DNA of 64,000 nt from assembly GCF_000766945.1 (NCBI RefSeq), contig NZ_KN266207.1, forward strand, positions 157,829 through 221,828. The letters run 5' to 3'. Position 1 is the first letter of the stretch; each line of letters opens with the position of its first letter. Positions 51,171 to 60,849 of the stretch are shown piece after piece. The stretch comes from Cellvibrio mixtus subsp. mixtus J3-8. GTDB lineage: Bacteria; Pseudomonadota; Gammaproteobacteria; Pseudomonadales; Cellvibrionaceae. The position numbers and the translations under genes are program-made. The notes beneath the pieces are model-generated. The model was not told the DNA's origin, did not search any database, and was given only the letters and a program-made list of their open reading frames with translations.

Positions 51171-52127
51171 TTGGATAAATCGAAATCCCCCCAATTCCAT
51201 CGCAGTTTTTTAAAACCACGCTTTTGGCCTACCTGGTTGGCACTGGGTTTCTTCTGGTTTATCGCCCAGTTGCCGGTAGCATTAAACCAGGCGATTGGTC
51301 GGTTTTTGGGCTTTTTGTTGTATCACCTGGCGCATTCGCGCAAACGTTATGCTGAGATCAATATCGCGTTATGTTTTCCCGAACTGGACGCCGCTGCGCA
51401 AGCGAAAATGGTGCGTGGGGTGATTACATCATGCGGTTTGAGCATTGCTGAAACCGCCATGGGGCTGTGGGGACAAGAAAACAAAATGCGCAACCGCTAT
51501 ACCATTACAGGGTTGGAACATATCGAAAAAGCACAAGCGGAAGGCAAAGGTATTTTGCTCTGCGGTAGCCATTTAACGACGATCGATATCAGCGGGCGCA
51601 TCATGGCATATCACGTAGTGGCGGATGTGTTGTATCGCCCCGATCCCAACCCATTGATGTCCTATGCGATTGCCAGTGCGCGCAATCGCGTGAATGACGG
51701 GGCGATTCATCGCAGTGACACGCGCCAGTTAATTAAAAACCTGCGTGCAAAGCATATTGTCTGGTATGCACCGGATCAGGATTACGGCCCCGCCCATAGC
51801 ATCTTTGCCCCGTTTTTTGGTGTACCGGCGGCAACGGTGGTTGCCACATCGCGTATCGCTAAAATGTCAGGTTGCGCAGTCATTCCATTTTTTTGTTTCC
51901 GCGAGCCCAAGGGCCGCTATCGTTTGGAAATTCACCCCGCATTGGATAATTTCCCCAGCGGTGATGATCTGGCTGATGCTACCCGGGTGAATAAAATTAT
52001 CGAAGATGCGGTGCGCCAGGCGCCTGACCAATACCTGTGGGTCCATCGCCGTTTTAAAACGCGGCCTGAAGGTGAGCCCAGCCTTTATCCCCCCAAGAAA
52101 AAGCGCAAAGAGCGTCCGCAAGTTTAA
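51171..52127 (+). CDS. lpxL: LpxL-type lipid A lauroyl/acyl transferase
   Basis: 318 residues, probably starting at TTG 51171 (GAGAG 6 nt upstream); the FHRSFLKPRFWPTWLALGFFW opening is the conserved LpxL N-terminus, so no later start is plausible. One membrane helix (about 20-45), catalytic H134-x4-D139 (GSHLTTID), then VLYRPDPNPLM, VWYAPDQDYGPAHSIFAPFFGVPAATVVATSRIAKMSGCAVIPFF and the ending LWVHRRFKTRPEGEPSLYP all match. The enzyme adds a secondary acyl chain from acyl-ACP to the lipid A precursor at the inner membrane. Confidence 0.93.
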   Translation: MDKSKSPQFHRSFLKPRFWPTWLALGFFWFIAQLPVALNQAIGRFLGFLLYHLAHSRKRYAEINIALCFPELDAAAQAKMVRGVITSCGLSIAETAMGLWGQENKMRNRYTITGLEHIEKAQAEGKGILLCGSHLTTIDISGRIMAYHVVADVLYRPDPNPLMSYAIASARNRVNDGAIHRSDTRQLIKNLRAKHIVWYAPDQDYGPAHSIFAPFFGVPAATVVATSRIAKMSGCAVIPFFCFREPKGRYRLEIHPALDNFPSGDDLADATRVNKIIEDAVRQAPDQYLWVHRRFKTRPEGEPSLYPPKKKRKERPQV

Positions 52128-52157
52128 TTTTTCAAGATGTTAATGAGGGCAGTAAAT

Positions 52158-53411
52158 ATGGATGCATGTGTTCAACCGGGTTTACTGCCAGTGCATGATG
52201 CAATTGCCCGGATTATTGCCGCATTGGAGCCAACCACAGCAACCGAAACCGTGTCGCTGTTCGATGGCCTTGATCGCGTTCTTGCAGAAAATATTATCGC
52301 GCCAATCAATGTGCCGGGCGCCGATAATTCGGCGATGGATGGCTACGCCGTACGCCTGCAGGATGGTGGCGATGAATTAACGCTCATCGGCGAATCATTT
52401 GCCGGTCATGCTTTTAGCGGTGATATTCGTGCAGGGCAAACGATTCGTATTATGACCGGCGGTTTAATTCCCGCCGGTGCGGACACAGTCGTAATGCAGG
52501 AAAATGTAACGCGGCGGGGCGATAGCATTCGCATCAATAAATTGCCTGATGTTGGCGAAAATATTCGTCGCGCCGGGGAAGATATCGCGGTGCAATCGCT
52601 CGTGTTATCCAAAGGCCACCTGCTTACTGCGGTGGATATCGGTTTGCTCGCCTCATTGGGTATCCATCAGCTCCGGGTTTTTCAGCGTATTAAAATTGCA
52701 TTACTTACTACGGGTGATGAATTGCTCGCGCCGGGCGATGTTTATCAGCCTGGCAAAATCTATGACAGCAATCGCCCGCTATTACACGCGCTATTGAAAC
52801 GCTTGCCGGTTGACGTGAAAGACTTTGGCATAGTGCCGGATAATCCGGAAGCGTTGCGCAAGGTTTTTTTATCCGCGCGTGAATATGCCGACCTGGTGAT
52901 TTCAACCGGTGGTGTCTCGGTCGGCGATGCAGATTACACCAAAGAAATTTTGTCGGAACTCGGTGAAGTTAATTTCTGGAAAATTGCGATGAAGCCGGGC
53001 AAACCTTTTGCCTTTGGTTTATTGGGAAATAGCCTCGCGGAAAAAACGCGTGCGACAAAATGCTGGTTTTGCGGTCTACCCGGTAATCCCGTTTCAACCG
53101 CAGTGACCTATCACCAGTTGGTGGTACCGGCGGTGCGGTACCTGGCGGGTGAAAATCCTGTTGAACCCATTGTTATTAAAGCAGTTGCAGCAAAGCCGTT
53201 AAAAAAACAACCGGGCAGGATGGATTTCCAGCGCGGCATTTTTTCAATTATTGATGGTGTGAATTCGGTGAGCAGTGCAGGCTTGCAAAGTTCTGGCGTA
53301 CTTAGTGGGATGGGCAAGGCGAATTGCTATATTCGGTTGGAGGCCGGGCGCAGTTCAGTCGCTGCAGGTGAAAGTGTGGACGTGATTTTATTTGACCGCT
53401 TTATTCGCTGA
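52158..53411 (+). CDS. moeA: Molybdopterin molybdotransferase MoeA
   Basis: 417 residues from the ATG at 52158 (GAGGG about 9 nt upstream); an ATG at 52137 would add 7 residues. MoeA signatures in order: LLPVHDAIARI, the domain with NVPGADNSAMDGYAVRL, GQTIRIMTGGLIPAGADTVVMQE, the MPT-binding domain LLTTGDELLAPG, YDSNRPLL, STGGVSVGDADYTKEIL and GLPGNPVSTAVTYHQLV. It inserts molybdate into adenylylated molybdopterin to make the cofactor. It follows lpxL by 30 bp and precedes the metallopeptidase by 26 bp, so possibly co-transcribed. No other moa/mob gene is in the window. Confidence 0.94.
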   Translation: MDACVQPGLLPVHDAIARIIAALEPTTATETVSLFDGLDRVLAENIIAPINVPGADNSAMDGYAVRLQDGGDELTLIGESFAGHAFSGDIRAGQTIRIMTGGLIPAGADTVVMQENVTRRGDSIRINKLPDVGENIRRAGEDIAVQSLVLSKGHLLTAVDIGLLASLGIHQLRVFQRIKIALLTTGDELLAPGDVYQPGKIYDSNRPLLHALLKRLPVDVKDFGIVPDNPEALRKVFLSAREYADLVISTGGVSVGDADYTKEILSELGEVNFWKIAMKPGKPFAFGLLGNSLAEKTRATKCWFCGLPGNPVSTAVTYHQLVVPAVRYLAGENPVEPIVIKAVAAKPLKKQPGRMDFQRGIFSIIDGVNSVSSAGLQSSGVLSGMGKANCYIRLEAGRSSVAAGESVDVILFDRFIR

Positions 53412-53437
53412 TTTTATTTTTTCTGCAACAAGAGGCC

Positions 53438-54343
53438 ATGATTATGGATTGGAAAGGTGGTCGCCGTAGCGACAATATCGAAGACAGGCGTGATTATTCG
53501 TCAGCAGGCGCAGGTGCGGGATTAGGATTACTGTTGCGTTTTTTGCCTTTTTTATTGCAAACCAAATTCGGGCGAAGTTTATTGTTGGTTGGTGTTGTGG
53601 GATATTTCGGGCTGAAGGCATTGGGTATTGATGTGCTGAATCTGGCTGCACCACCAACGGATAAAGCGGCAATGCAACAAATATCGGCAGGGGAAAAAGA
53701 AGTGGTGGATTTTGTTTCCGTTGTGCTCGCTAATACGGAAGATATCTGGACAACCTTATTCCAACAAATGGGGCGTCAATATCAAAAGCCCAAACTGGTT
53801 TTATTTCGCGATGGCGTTTCATCGGCATGTGGTTTTGCGCAATCGGCAATGGGGCCTTTCTATTGCCCCGGCGATAATAAATTGTATATCGACTTGTCGT
53901 TTTTCCAGGAAATGAAAAACAAATTGGGTGCGCCCGGTGATTTTGCCCAGGCTTATGTCATTGCCCATGAAGTAGGGCATCACGTACAAAATTTATTGGG
54001 CATAGCGGCCAAAGTAAATCAATTGCAACAGGGTAAAGACAAGGTTGCGGTTAATCGCTTGTCGGTGAAGCAAGAGTTGCAGGCAGATTGTTTTGCCGGG
54101 ATTTGGGGGCATTATGCCAACAAAGATTTCCGCATGATTGAAGATGGCGACCTGGAGGAAGCGTTGAATGCGGCCTCAGCTATTGGCGATGATCATTTGC
54201 AGGAACAAGCGCAAGGTCGTATCCGTCCGGAAGCATTTACCCACGGCACATCGAAGCAGCGTATGGAATGGTTTAAGCGCGGAATGGATACCGGCGATGT
54301 CAAAGCCTGCAATACTTTTGCAGGCCCTGAGTCGTCGGAATGA
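53438..54343 (+). CDS. Neutral zinc metallopeptidase family protein (YpfJ/KPN_02809-like)
   Basis: 301 residues with AAGAGG upstream. N-terminal charged region (MDWKGGRRSDNIEDRR), a membrane segment around 44-66, then a metallopeptidase domain with the zinc motif H177-E178-x-x-H181 (VIAHEVGHHVQNLLG), the CGFAQSAMGPFYCPGDNKLYIDL strand and LQADCFAGIWGHYA, whose acidic residues often supply the third ligand. The C-terminus GTSKQRMEWFKRGMDTGDVKACNTF is characteristic. Physiological substrates of the family are not known. Downstream of moeA in the same direction. Confidence 0.9.
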   Translation: MIMDWKGGRRSDNIEDRRDYSSAGAGAGLGLLLRFLPFLLQTKFGRSLLLVGVVGYFGLKALGIDVLNLAAPPTDKAAMQQISAGEKEVVDFVSVVLANTEDIWTTLFQQMGRQYQKPKLVLFRDGVSSACGFAQSAMGPFYCPGDNKLYIDLSFFQEMKNKLGAPGDFAQAYVIAHEVGHHVQNLLGIAAKVNQLQQGKDKVAVNRLSVKQELQADCFAGIWGHYANKDFRMIEDGDLEEALNAASAIGDDHLQEQAQGRIRPEAFTHGTSKQRMEWFKRGMDTGDVKACNTFAGPESSE

Positions 54344-54363
54344 TGAAGATGGTCAGTGAAGCG

Positions 54364-54921
54364 TTATTGAAGCGTTTTGAAATTATGCAGGATCTGTAAA
54401 TCTACCTGATCAAATACCGGTAGTGGATAGTTTAGTTGCAAATAGTTCAAGCCCACATCGATATGGAAAGGAATTGTTGTCATCTCAATGGTGCCATTAG
54501 ATTGTTTATCCAATACCCGAAAACCATTTTTAACATACCAGTCCACCGCAATGGATGGCGCGAAGGTGTGTAAATCCTTATCACCTTTGGCTGCACGCAA
54601 GAGCATTTTCCCTATACCATTATTGCGAAAACGACGGCTAACAATCAGTGCGTCAATCCGGCGCACAGGTTTGTCATCGGCTTCGGTGTAAATAATCATC
54701 CCAATTGGCGTGCCGGAATAAAGTTTGGCAAGCAACATTTCAGACTTTCCCTGATCAATCATCACTTGTGCTTTGATTAATTCCGTATAGCGATGCTCGT
54801 TGGACCATTGAAGCGCCGATTGCATTTCAATACCAAAGTACATACTAATCATCATAGACACACATACATCGGTGTTTAAATCTTCTTTTCTGATCAGTTG
54901 GATGTAACTGTTTTTTATCAT
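54364..54921 (-). CDS. GNAT-family N-acetyltransferase
   Basis: 185 residues, AAGGGG 8 nt before the ATG. The acetyl-CoA-binding motif A is visible as VRRIDALIVSRRFRNNGIGKMLLRAAK (R-x-x-G-x-G type), followed by a VDWYVKNGFRVL strand-turn. The N-terminal 60 residues are unassigned. Substrate unknown. Convergent with the metallopeptidase gene; its stop is 21 bp from that gene's stop. Not related in pattern to the autoinducer-synthase-like protein at 7.3-7.9 kb. Confidence 0.85.
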   Translation of the reverse strand: MIKNSYIQLIRKEDLNTDVCVSMMISMYFGIEMQSALQWSNEHRYTELIKAQVMIDQGKSEMLLAKLYSGTPIGMIIYTEADDKPVRRIDALIVSRRFRNNGIGKMLLRAAKGDKDLHTFAPSIAVDWYVKNGFRVLDKQSNGTIEMTTIPFHIDVGLNYLQLNYPLPVFDQVDLQILHNFKTLQ

Positions 54922-55357
54922 TGTACATTCCCCTTGTTTTACTACTGCAATTTTTAATTTTGTTGTTGTTCGATTTTTGTTTTGGGCATAACGGCAGGGC
55001 TTTTGCTTATAAAAAGCATGTACAGAAGCTTATATCGCGAATTCGATTCGACAATAGAGTCAAAATTATTTGCACGACATTTATTCAAATCGAATCAATA
55101 ATTTGCAGTCTGGTTCACAAAGTTAGATCGATAAAAGCGGAAATTAAAAACGCTAATGAACAATGGTTAGTAAAAAATTTGTTTGGCAGTGTTAGTACTT
55201 TTGGCGCGGCTTTTAATATAAATTCAATCTATCGAAGCCGGTGCTGTGCGAAAGCCAGTTTGCTAATCTGTTACTGAAGGACTGGCTTTAGTTGGTCTGG
55301 AAAATATTGGGTAGTTCTTCCAGTATGCACGTCATCTTTGACTGTAGGATTGATGAT
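54922..55357. other. 436-bp intergenic region
   Basis: Between divergent GNAT and small membrane protein genes. The long frame here is AT-rich with no family features, and I do not call it. No hairpin of note. Confidence 0.5.
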
Positions 55358-55507
55358 ATGAAAACCGAAGCTCATCATGATCTTCACGAACTCGCTCATG
55401 CTAATTCTGAAAATGATGGCATGGGAGAAAGCGTGTTAACAGTTTTGATTCTTCTATCCGCACTGTTTATTCCGTTTGCGTTTATAGTGCATTTTTTCCC
55501 TGGGTAG
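55358..55507 (+). CDS. Small single-TM membrane protein
   Basis: 49 residues from the ATG at 55358 (AGGA about 9 nt upstream); upstream in-frame codons exist but lack a site. The N-terminal half is polar with several histidines (MKTEAHHDLHELAHANSEN) and the C-terminal half is one hydrophobic helix (SVLTVLILLSALFIPFAFIVHFF). No family recognised; such tiny bitopic proteins often regulate larger membrane enzymes. A good terminator follows. Confidence 0.6.
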   Translation: MKTEAHHDLHELAHANSENDGMGESVLTVLILLSALFIPFAFIVHFFPG

Positions 55508-55542
55508 GACCAGTCGGCAGCAGCTAAGAGATAAACAACAAT

Positions 55543-55587
55543 AAAAAAGGTGTCGATGTATGTAATGCACGACATCTTTTTTTTGTT
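55543..55587 (+). terminator. Terminator after the small membrane protein gene
   Basis: AAAAGGTGTCG (55545-55555) pairs with CGACATCTTTT (55570-55580), one G-U, followed by T's. The loop is 14 nt. Confidence 0.8.
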
Positions 55588-55805
55588 TTTCTAAAAATAT
55601 CTCTGGTTAACAGCCGCCCTGGTCAATCAAAAAGACAGGCAATTAATTGCCAGATGTTTTTTACGCCGCAAATCTTCCAGTTGGTACCCGATGTAAGTAC
55701 CAGGTATAAGTAACCTGCTACACATTACGAATTTGCTTATTTATTTTTCTTCCAACTCACTGTATTACCAATAAATGACAACTGATTTTAGCCAGTTGGT
55801 CGGGT
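55588..55805. other. 218-bp intergenic region after the small membrane gene terminator
   Basis: No gene seen. The plus-strand gene terminates before it and the minus-strand DUF1304 gene ends at 55806. Confidence 0.5.
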
Positions 55806-56168
55806 TCATATTTGCAGCCATAATAAAATGATCGCAACACACGCAGGAAATGTTTGGATATAAAGAATTTTCCTGGCTGCTGTAACTGCACCAAAAACAC
55901 CAGCGATAGCAATACAGCCGAGAAAGAATAATTTGATAGAGAAACTACTTTCATCGGCAACTAACCCCCACACTAACCCGGCTGCCAAAAAACCATTATA
56001 AAGCCCCTGGTTTGCGGCTAATACACGTGTTAATGCCGCTTTCTCCGGGGTGTTGCGGAATGCACGCAAACCGCTTGGTTTTTCCCACAAAAACATTTCC
56101 AGTACCAATATATACACATGCAAAAGAGCAACTAATCCGATAAGGATATTGGCAAGCGAGAAATCCAT
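55806..56168 (-). CDS. DUF1304 family membrane protein
   Basis: 120 residues with four hydrophobic segments and the family markers (VALLHVYILVLEMFLW near the N-terminus, ANQGLYNGFLAAGLVWG in the middle). DUF1304 is widespread, short and unstudied; it probably acts in the inner membrane. It follows the TMEM220-like gene by 51 bp on the same strand, and the two may be one unit with the methyltransferase gene upstream. Confidence 0.9.
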   Translation of the reverse strand: MDFSLANILIGLVALLHVYILVLEMFLWEKPSGLRAFRNTPEKAALTRVLAANQGLYNGFLAAGLVWGLVADESSFSIKLFFLGCIAIAGVFGAVTAARKILYIQTFPACVAIILLWLQI

Positions 56169-56219
56169 GGCGAGGCTCCAGGGTAGAGTTGGGTGTAATT
56201 ATGATTGTTGTGGCGGTGG

Positions 56220-56603
56220 TTAACGGTGTTTTGCCTTGCGCCCAAGCCAGTAGCTTATGCTAATCATAGTTAATGCGATCAACGTTCCTAAAAATTCCCG
56301 GGCCTCTTCAATATAAGGCTTGTCGGGGTTCATGGACTGCATCAGTGCCTCTTCATTGCTATGCAAATAATAAGTGTAAGCGCCATGGGTATAAATTCCT
56401 AAATCGATAATACATAACGATACTGCAATCCAGAATACGTAGCGGTTACGCCTGTTAACCAGCTCGAGGAGTGGTACAACTGCGCAGATTAAATAGAATG
56501 TGGTCCAGACTAACGGATCGGGATCATTAAGTTGCAAGTAGGCAAATGCAATCAACGTAAGCGCAAAAATGCTGTGAATTATTCTAGTGAATAGCGCAGG
56601 CAT
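56220..56603 (-). CDS. Transmembrane 220 (TMEM220) family protein
   Basis: 127 residues with four hydrophobic segments. The N-terminal FALTLIAFAYLQLNDPDPLVWTTFYL stretch is the TMEM220 signature, shared with a mammalian protein of unknown function. The central polar loop (YYLHSNEEALMQSMNPDKPYIEEAREFLG) matches the family layout. Inner membrane presumed. It lies between the methyltransferase gene (66 bp upstream) and the DUF1304 gene. Confidence 0.88.
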   Translation of the reverse strand: MPALFTRIIHSIFALTLIAFAYLQLNDPDPLVWTTFYLICAVVPLLELVNRRNRYVFWIAVSLCIIDLGIYTHGAYTYYLHSNEEALMQSMNPDKPYIEEAREFLGTLIALTMISISYWLGRKAKHR

Positions 56604-56669
56604 AATGAGTGAACCCTTAATTAACAGTAGTCGATGTGGTAAGTGTTGTAATGGAATTCCAGCCGCTTA

Positions 56670-57413
56670 TTATTTTTTTATCCCCACAAAAAGTGCATTT
56701 CCCGAGGTTTGATTCCAGGGCAGGATAGTGCGGTAGTCATGCTCAAAAATATGCACTTCAAAAAATGGTTCCAGCAACTGCTGCAATTGTTGAAAATCCA
56801 ATGCGACCATCGGATGCCGGTCATGCCAGATCTCGGTGTGCCCATTGGTTATTTTCTCAATACACAGTTGCAATTGTTGTTGCTCACCTTCACCCGGATA
56901 ATACCAGTTTGACTGGAAACAAAAATCGCTCTCACCTTGCTTGAGGTTGCGCTTGATACCGGGGCGATTATCAATCAGGTTTTTATCCACCGAGTTAAAA
57001 CAGAACATTCCGCCGGGTGTTAATGCAGCATGGACACTCCGGATGCACTCGGCGAGTTTTGCAATGCCCTGGTTGTAATGGATGGAATACAAAAAGCAGC
57101 TGATTAAATCCAGCGGTGATTCCACCTGCAAGGCACTCATATCCTGCCGGAAAAAATTCGCTTCAGGACAACGTAATTGGGCGATGTCCAGCATCGGCTG
57201 GTTAATATCCACACCGCTGGCGTTATACCCAAAATCAATAAAATGCCGGATATGCGGCCCTGTCCCGCAAGCTATATCCAGATATTCCTTTCCTTCATTC
57301 CCCAATAGTTGATGCAACCTGCGCACATGTTGTGATTGTTCGCGGTAATCAATATCCGCGCACATTAAATCGTAATAGGCGGAGAGGTCGGTATATAAAG
57401 CGGTGGAGGGCAT
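56670..57413 (-). CDS. Class I SAM-dependent methyltransferase
   Basis: 247 residues. Motif I EYLDIACGTGPHIRHF with the glycine-rich loop, acidic motif II VDIN, motif III FFRQDM and LISCFLYSIHY place it in the methyltransferase 11/25 group. The N-terminus YTDLSAYYDLMCADIDY is typical of small-molecule enzymes of this group. Substrate unknown. It may be co-transcribed with the two downstream membrane protein genes. Confidence 0.9.
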   Translation of the reverse strand: MPSTALYTDLSAYYDLMCADIDYREQSQHVRRLHQLLGNEGKEYLDIACGTGPHIRHFIDFGYNASGVDINQPMLDIAQLRCPEANFFRQDMSALQVESPLDLISCFLYSIHYNQGIAKLAECIRSVHAALTPGGMFCFNSVDKNLIDNRPGIKRNLKQGESDFCFQSNWYYPGEGEQQQLQLCIEKITNGHTEIWHDRHPMVALDFQQLQQLLEPFFEVHIFEHDYRTILPWNQTSGNALFVGIKK

Positions 57414-57920
57414 AGGGTTAAGGTGTCCGGAAAAAGTGCGGCGATTATACCCTCGATGCGGATAACGATCCCTTTCTCTTGCTATTAGTTAACGTTTTTA
57501 TCTTTCCCGTCGTATTCATGGCTAATTTTTCGGCGCTTCATTTTTGCTTTTCAATATTAATGAATACAAAAAACTCCATAAAAATCATAACTTTACCAAA
57601 GTGATTCACTTTTCTGCCGAAACTGAGCCGGAGCATTTTGCGTGTGGCGCCAAAGTGAAGCGACGGTTTTTTGGGAGCGGGCGAGTATGGCTCCACTGAT
57701 ATCGGAAACAGATACCGGCCGGCGCTAGTTAGCGAATGGGTGATGCCCGGCTACACAAATTGATAAGGAATATTTTCGGAGTTGTGCATTCGTACTGCCT
57801 ACACTGGCTAGAGACCTGTGGGTTGGTTCAGCAGCTCCAATAACAAGACCACTACCAGCAAAAAAAGACAATTAATTACAAGAGCTAACCAACTAGAAAA
57901 GGTCCGAGGAGGACGGTGTT
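57414..57920. other. 507-bp divergent promoter region before the large TonB receptor
   Basis: No supported gene. It should contain the promoters of the methyltransferase gene (minus) and the TonB receptor gene (plus). I noticed no clear repeat beyond GC-rich palindromic patches near 57716. Confidence 0.45.
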
Positions 57921-60749
57921 ATGTTCATGAAATCAAGAATGTCGATGGCGGTGATTGCCGCTATGACATCGACATTGGCACTTGGTAGTGCACAGGCCGC
58001 AGAAACGGATGCCGGTGACAACCTGGAAGAAATTGTGATTACCGGTATCGCAGCCAGCTTAAGCCGCAGCATTGATAAAAAACGCGATTCCGATCTGGTG
58101 AGTGACAGTATCACCGCCGAGGACCTGGGCAAATTTCCTGACAACAATGTCGCTGACTCGTTACAGCGTATCCCCGGGGTAGCGATTGACCGCTCGGGTG
58201 GTGAAGGTCGTTTTGTGAGCATCCGTGGTCTCGGCCCCGATTTTACGGCGGTATCAATTAACGGCCGTTCACCCGCCACTGAAAACGAAGACCGCGCCTT
58301 CAGTTTCGATACCCTCGCCTCTGAGTTGGTGCGTACCGTTGATGTATTCAAAACCTCCAATGCTGCGCTGAAAGAGGGTGGGTTGGGCGGCACTATTAAT
58401 ATCGTAACCGCGCGTCCTTTTGATTTTGATGGCTTTCACGCTGCCGGCAGTATCAAAGGTATTTATGAAGAGAACAGTGAGGATACCAGCCCCCAAGGCT
58501 CCCTGGTTATCAGTAATACTTTCAACGATGCCAAATTCGGTGTCCTTGCTTCTTTGACTTACCAGGAACGTTCCAGTGCTAAATACACCGTTGAAAACGA
58601 ACATATCTCCAAAACTACCGAAGAGCCATTTTTAAATTTCACCAATCCTTCACAAGGTTGGGCGGGCGGTTACGCTTACTCGGGTGATGGCCTGGAAGAA
58701 GACACTTATCGTATCCAGAGTTTGTACGCGGGTATTACCAATGAAACACGTGAGCGTATTGGCGGTAATTTGGTGCTGCAATTACAAGCTACTGATGATC
58801 TGGTATTGACGGCCGATATTATCCATTCGAAGTACGATACTTCCACGAAAAAATATTCCACCGGCTCTTACATGTGGGCGCCAACGTTATCGCCGTTGAA
58901 CCATGTTGATGAGCACGGTTTCTACAATGTGATCAACCACGGTTACGATGCTGGTTACAACATCACCGGCTATGCGCATTTACTGAATACTACCGAGCGT
59001 CCGACTGAATCCAACGTGGGCGGGTTAAACGCGGCCTGGGATATTTCTGACGAATGGAAAATGATTGCTGATATTTCCATGTCCGATGCGATTAACGATA
59101 ACCGCGGTTTGGATCGCATGTACATCGTGGAATTTTTGGATAGGCCCGGATACATCATGACGTCCAATGGGGGTATTCCTACCTTGGAATACGCAGATCC
59201 AGCGGCAATCACACCGGAAATGGGCAGCGCCAACATGCGCGATTTGCGCGCACGTATTAATTCCAACGATGGTATTTACAACAAAGCCAATAACCATGAA
59301 TTCAAACTGGATTTCGAATGGGCACCGGCTGATTCCTTCCTTACCAAAGTAAAATTTGGTGCGAACAATACGGTTGCAGAAAAAACTACCGAATACTGGT
59401 CAACACCGGATTTGATTCGTCGTATGTACCACAGCCTGGCAACACAACAAGTTATGGATACCGATTCCATCATTAAAGGTGTTTTAAAACCGGGTAACGT
59501 ATTCGGTGGCCTCAACGGCGATGTTTATATGATTGACCCGGTTGCCTACCGCAATTGGATGGCAGAAAACATTGATGGCCGTACCCGTGCCAATACACCG
59601 GCTGGTATTGCATCAAAAGCAGCGTTCATTGCGAATGGTAATAGTTGGGATGCCGTTAAATCCAACGACTCTTCCACTATCGAAGAAGACGTGACTTCTT
59701 TCTATATAGATGCTGCAGCTGACACTGAAGTTTTTTCAATGCCGTTGCATTTGTCGGGTGGTGTGCGTTACACCGAAACCGCATTAACCTCATCAGGCAC
59801 TACACAAGTATTGATCGGCCTTGAGCGTGAAGCCGCTGAGCCGGGCAGGCCACCATCACCCTGGTTGGTGCAGCACTTTGCCGATGAAGCCGGCACGGCG
59901 GTGGCGATGAAAAATGATTACGACAATTGGCTGCCATCACTCAATGCACGCCTTGAAGTCACTAATGATTTTTATGTTCGCGCTGCATTCAGTGAGACAT
60001 TGACTCGTCCAACACTGACCGCGTTGGCTCCCTATACGTCATACGGTACAACGACTACCTCAGTTCGCACCGCGCGCGGTAATAACCCGAACCTCAAACC
60101 ATTTTTATCGCAAAACCTGGACTTGTCATTTGAGTACTACTACGGCGATGCCAATATGTTTGCTGTGGCTTTGTACAAAAAAGAAATTGATGATTACATC
60201 GTGACGATGAGTTTGCCGGAAACGTTTGAGAGCATTGTTGACGTTGAAGATCCTGATTGGAAAACCTTCACGGTTACGCGCCCCCAAAATGGCGAATCAG
60301 CCACGATTGAAGGTGCTGAACTTAACTGGACCCATGTGTTTGAAAATGGTTTCGGTTTCTCGGGTAACTACACGTTTGTAAACAGCAATGCATCACTCAG
60401 CGCTGCAGGTGCAATCCAGACATTTGCATTGCCAGGTATCAGCGACACGGGAAACGCTACCGTTTTCTACGATAAAAATGGGCTGCAATTGCGTGTTGCC
60501 TACAACTATCGGACTGAATTCCTCGGTCGGGTATCTAACGGACCAAGTAGTGAACCCGTTCACTACGACGCTTACGGCGCGTTTGATGTGAGTGCCAGTT
60601 ACGATCTGACTGACAATGTCACTGTGTTTTTAGAAGGCAGCAACGTCACCGGTGAAACGGTCAATAAATATGGCCGTTACAAAAACCAGTTCATTGGTTT
60701 TGAAGATACCGGTGCACTCTACACCTTCGGTGTGCGCGCCAAATTCTAG
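57921..60749 (+). CDS. Large TonB-dependent receptor (glycan-type, TIGR01782-like)
   Basis: 942 residues, GAGGAGG about 8 nt before the ATG. Signal peptide about 1-28 (QAA-E), TonB box (DNLEEIVITG), then the plug with the KRDSDLVSDSITAEDLGKFPDNNVADSLQRIPGVAIDR and SIRGLGPDFTAVSINGR segments that mark the subgroup common in Caulobacter, Xanthomonas and Cellvibrio, usually importing oligosaccharides. The barrel ends in YTFGVRAKF. It starts a second glycan locus, with a TIM-barrel-like secreted protein and a GH20 hexosaminidase downstream; chito-oligosaccharide or GlcNAc-containing substrate is the reasonable guess. Confidence 0.93.
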   Translation: MFMKSRMSMAVIAAMTSTLALGSAQAAETDAGDNLEEIVITGIAASLSRSIDKKRDSDLVSDSITAEDLGKFPDNNVADSLQRIPGVAIDRSGGEGRFVSIRGLGPDFTAVSINGRSPATENEDRAFSFDTLASELVRTVDVFKTSNAALKEGGLGGTINIVTARPFDFDGFHAAGSIKGIYEENSEDTSPQGSLVISNTFNDAKFGVLASLTYQERSSAKYTVENEHISKTTEEPFLNFTNPSQGWAGGYAYSGDGLEEDTYRIQSLYAGITNETRERIGGNLVLQLQATDDLVLTADIIHSKYDTSTKKYSTGSYMWAPTLSPLNHVDEHGFYNVINHGYDAGYNITGYAHLLNTTERPTESNVGGLNAAWDISDEWKMIADISMSDAINDNRGLDRMYIVEFLDRPGYIMTSNGGIPTLEYADPAAITPEMGSANMRDLRARINSNDGIYNKANNHEFKLDFEWAPADSFLTKVKFGANNTVAEKTTEYWSTPDLIRRMYHSLATQQVMDTDSIIKGVLKPGNVFGGLNGDVYMIDPVAYRNWMAENIDGRTRANTPAGIASKAAFIANGNSWDAVKSNDSSTIEEDVTSFYIDAAADTEVFSMPLHLSGGVRYTETALTSSGTTQVLIGLEREAAEPGRPPSPWLVQHFADEAGTAVAMKNDYDNWLPSLNARLEVTNDFYVRAAFSETLTRPTLTALAPYTSYGTTTTSVRTARGNNPNLKPFLSQNLDLSFEYYYGDANMFAVALYKKEIDDYIVTMSLPETFESIVDVEDPDWKTFTVTRPQNGESATIEGAELNWTHVFENGFGFSGNYTFVNSNASLSAAGAIQTFALPGISDTGNATVFYDKNGLQLRVAYNYRTEFLGRVSNGPSSEPVHYDAYGAFDVSASYDLTDNVTVFLEGSNVTGETVNKYGRYKNQFIGFEDTGALYTFGVRAKF

Positions 60750-60789
60750 TTTTTTACTCTCGTCGTGACTCCCGTCGTGACTTTCCTTT

Positions 60790-60813
60790 GCCCGGTTTCG
60801 GCCGGGCCTTTTT
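60790..60813 (+). terminator. Terminator after the large TonB receptor gene
   Basis: GCCCGG (60790-60795), a 6-nt loop and CCGGGC (60802-60807), then T's. Preceded by a doubled CGTCGTGACT. Confidence 0.85.
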
Positions 60814-60849
60814 ACCCTTTTGCCTGAAATTTATGGGTTTAAAAAATTC

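Noticed and set aside
54921-55277. 118-aa frame in the gap after the GNAT gene
   Set aside because: AT-rich, no family features, no good ribosome binding site; treated as noncoding.
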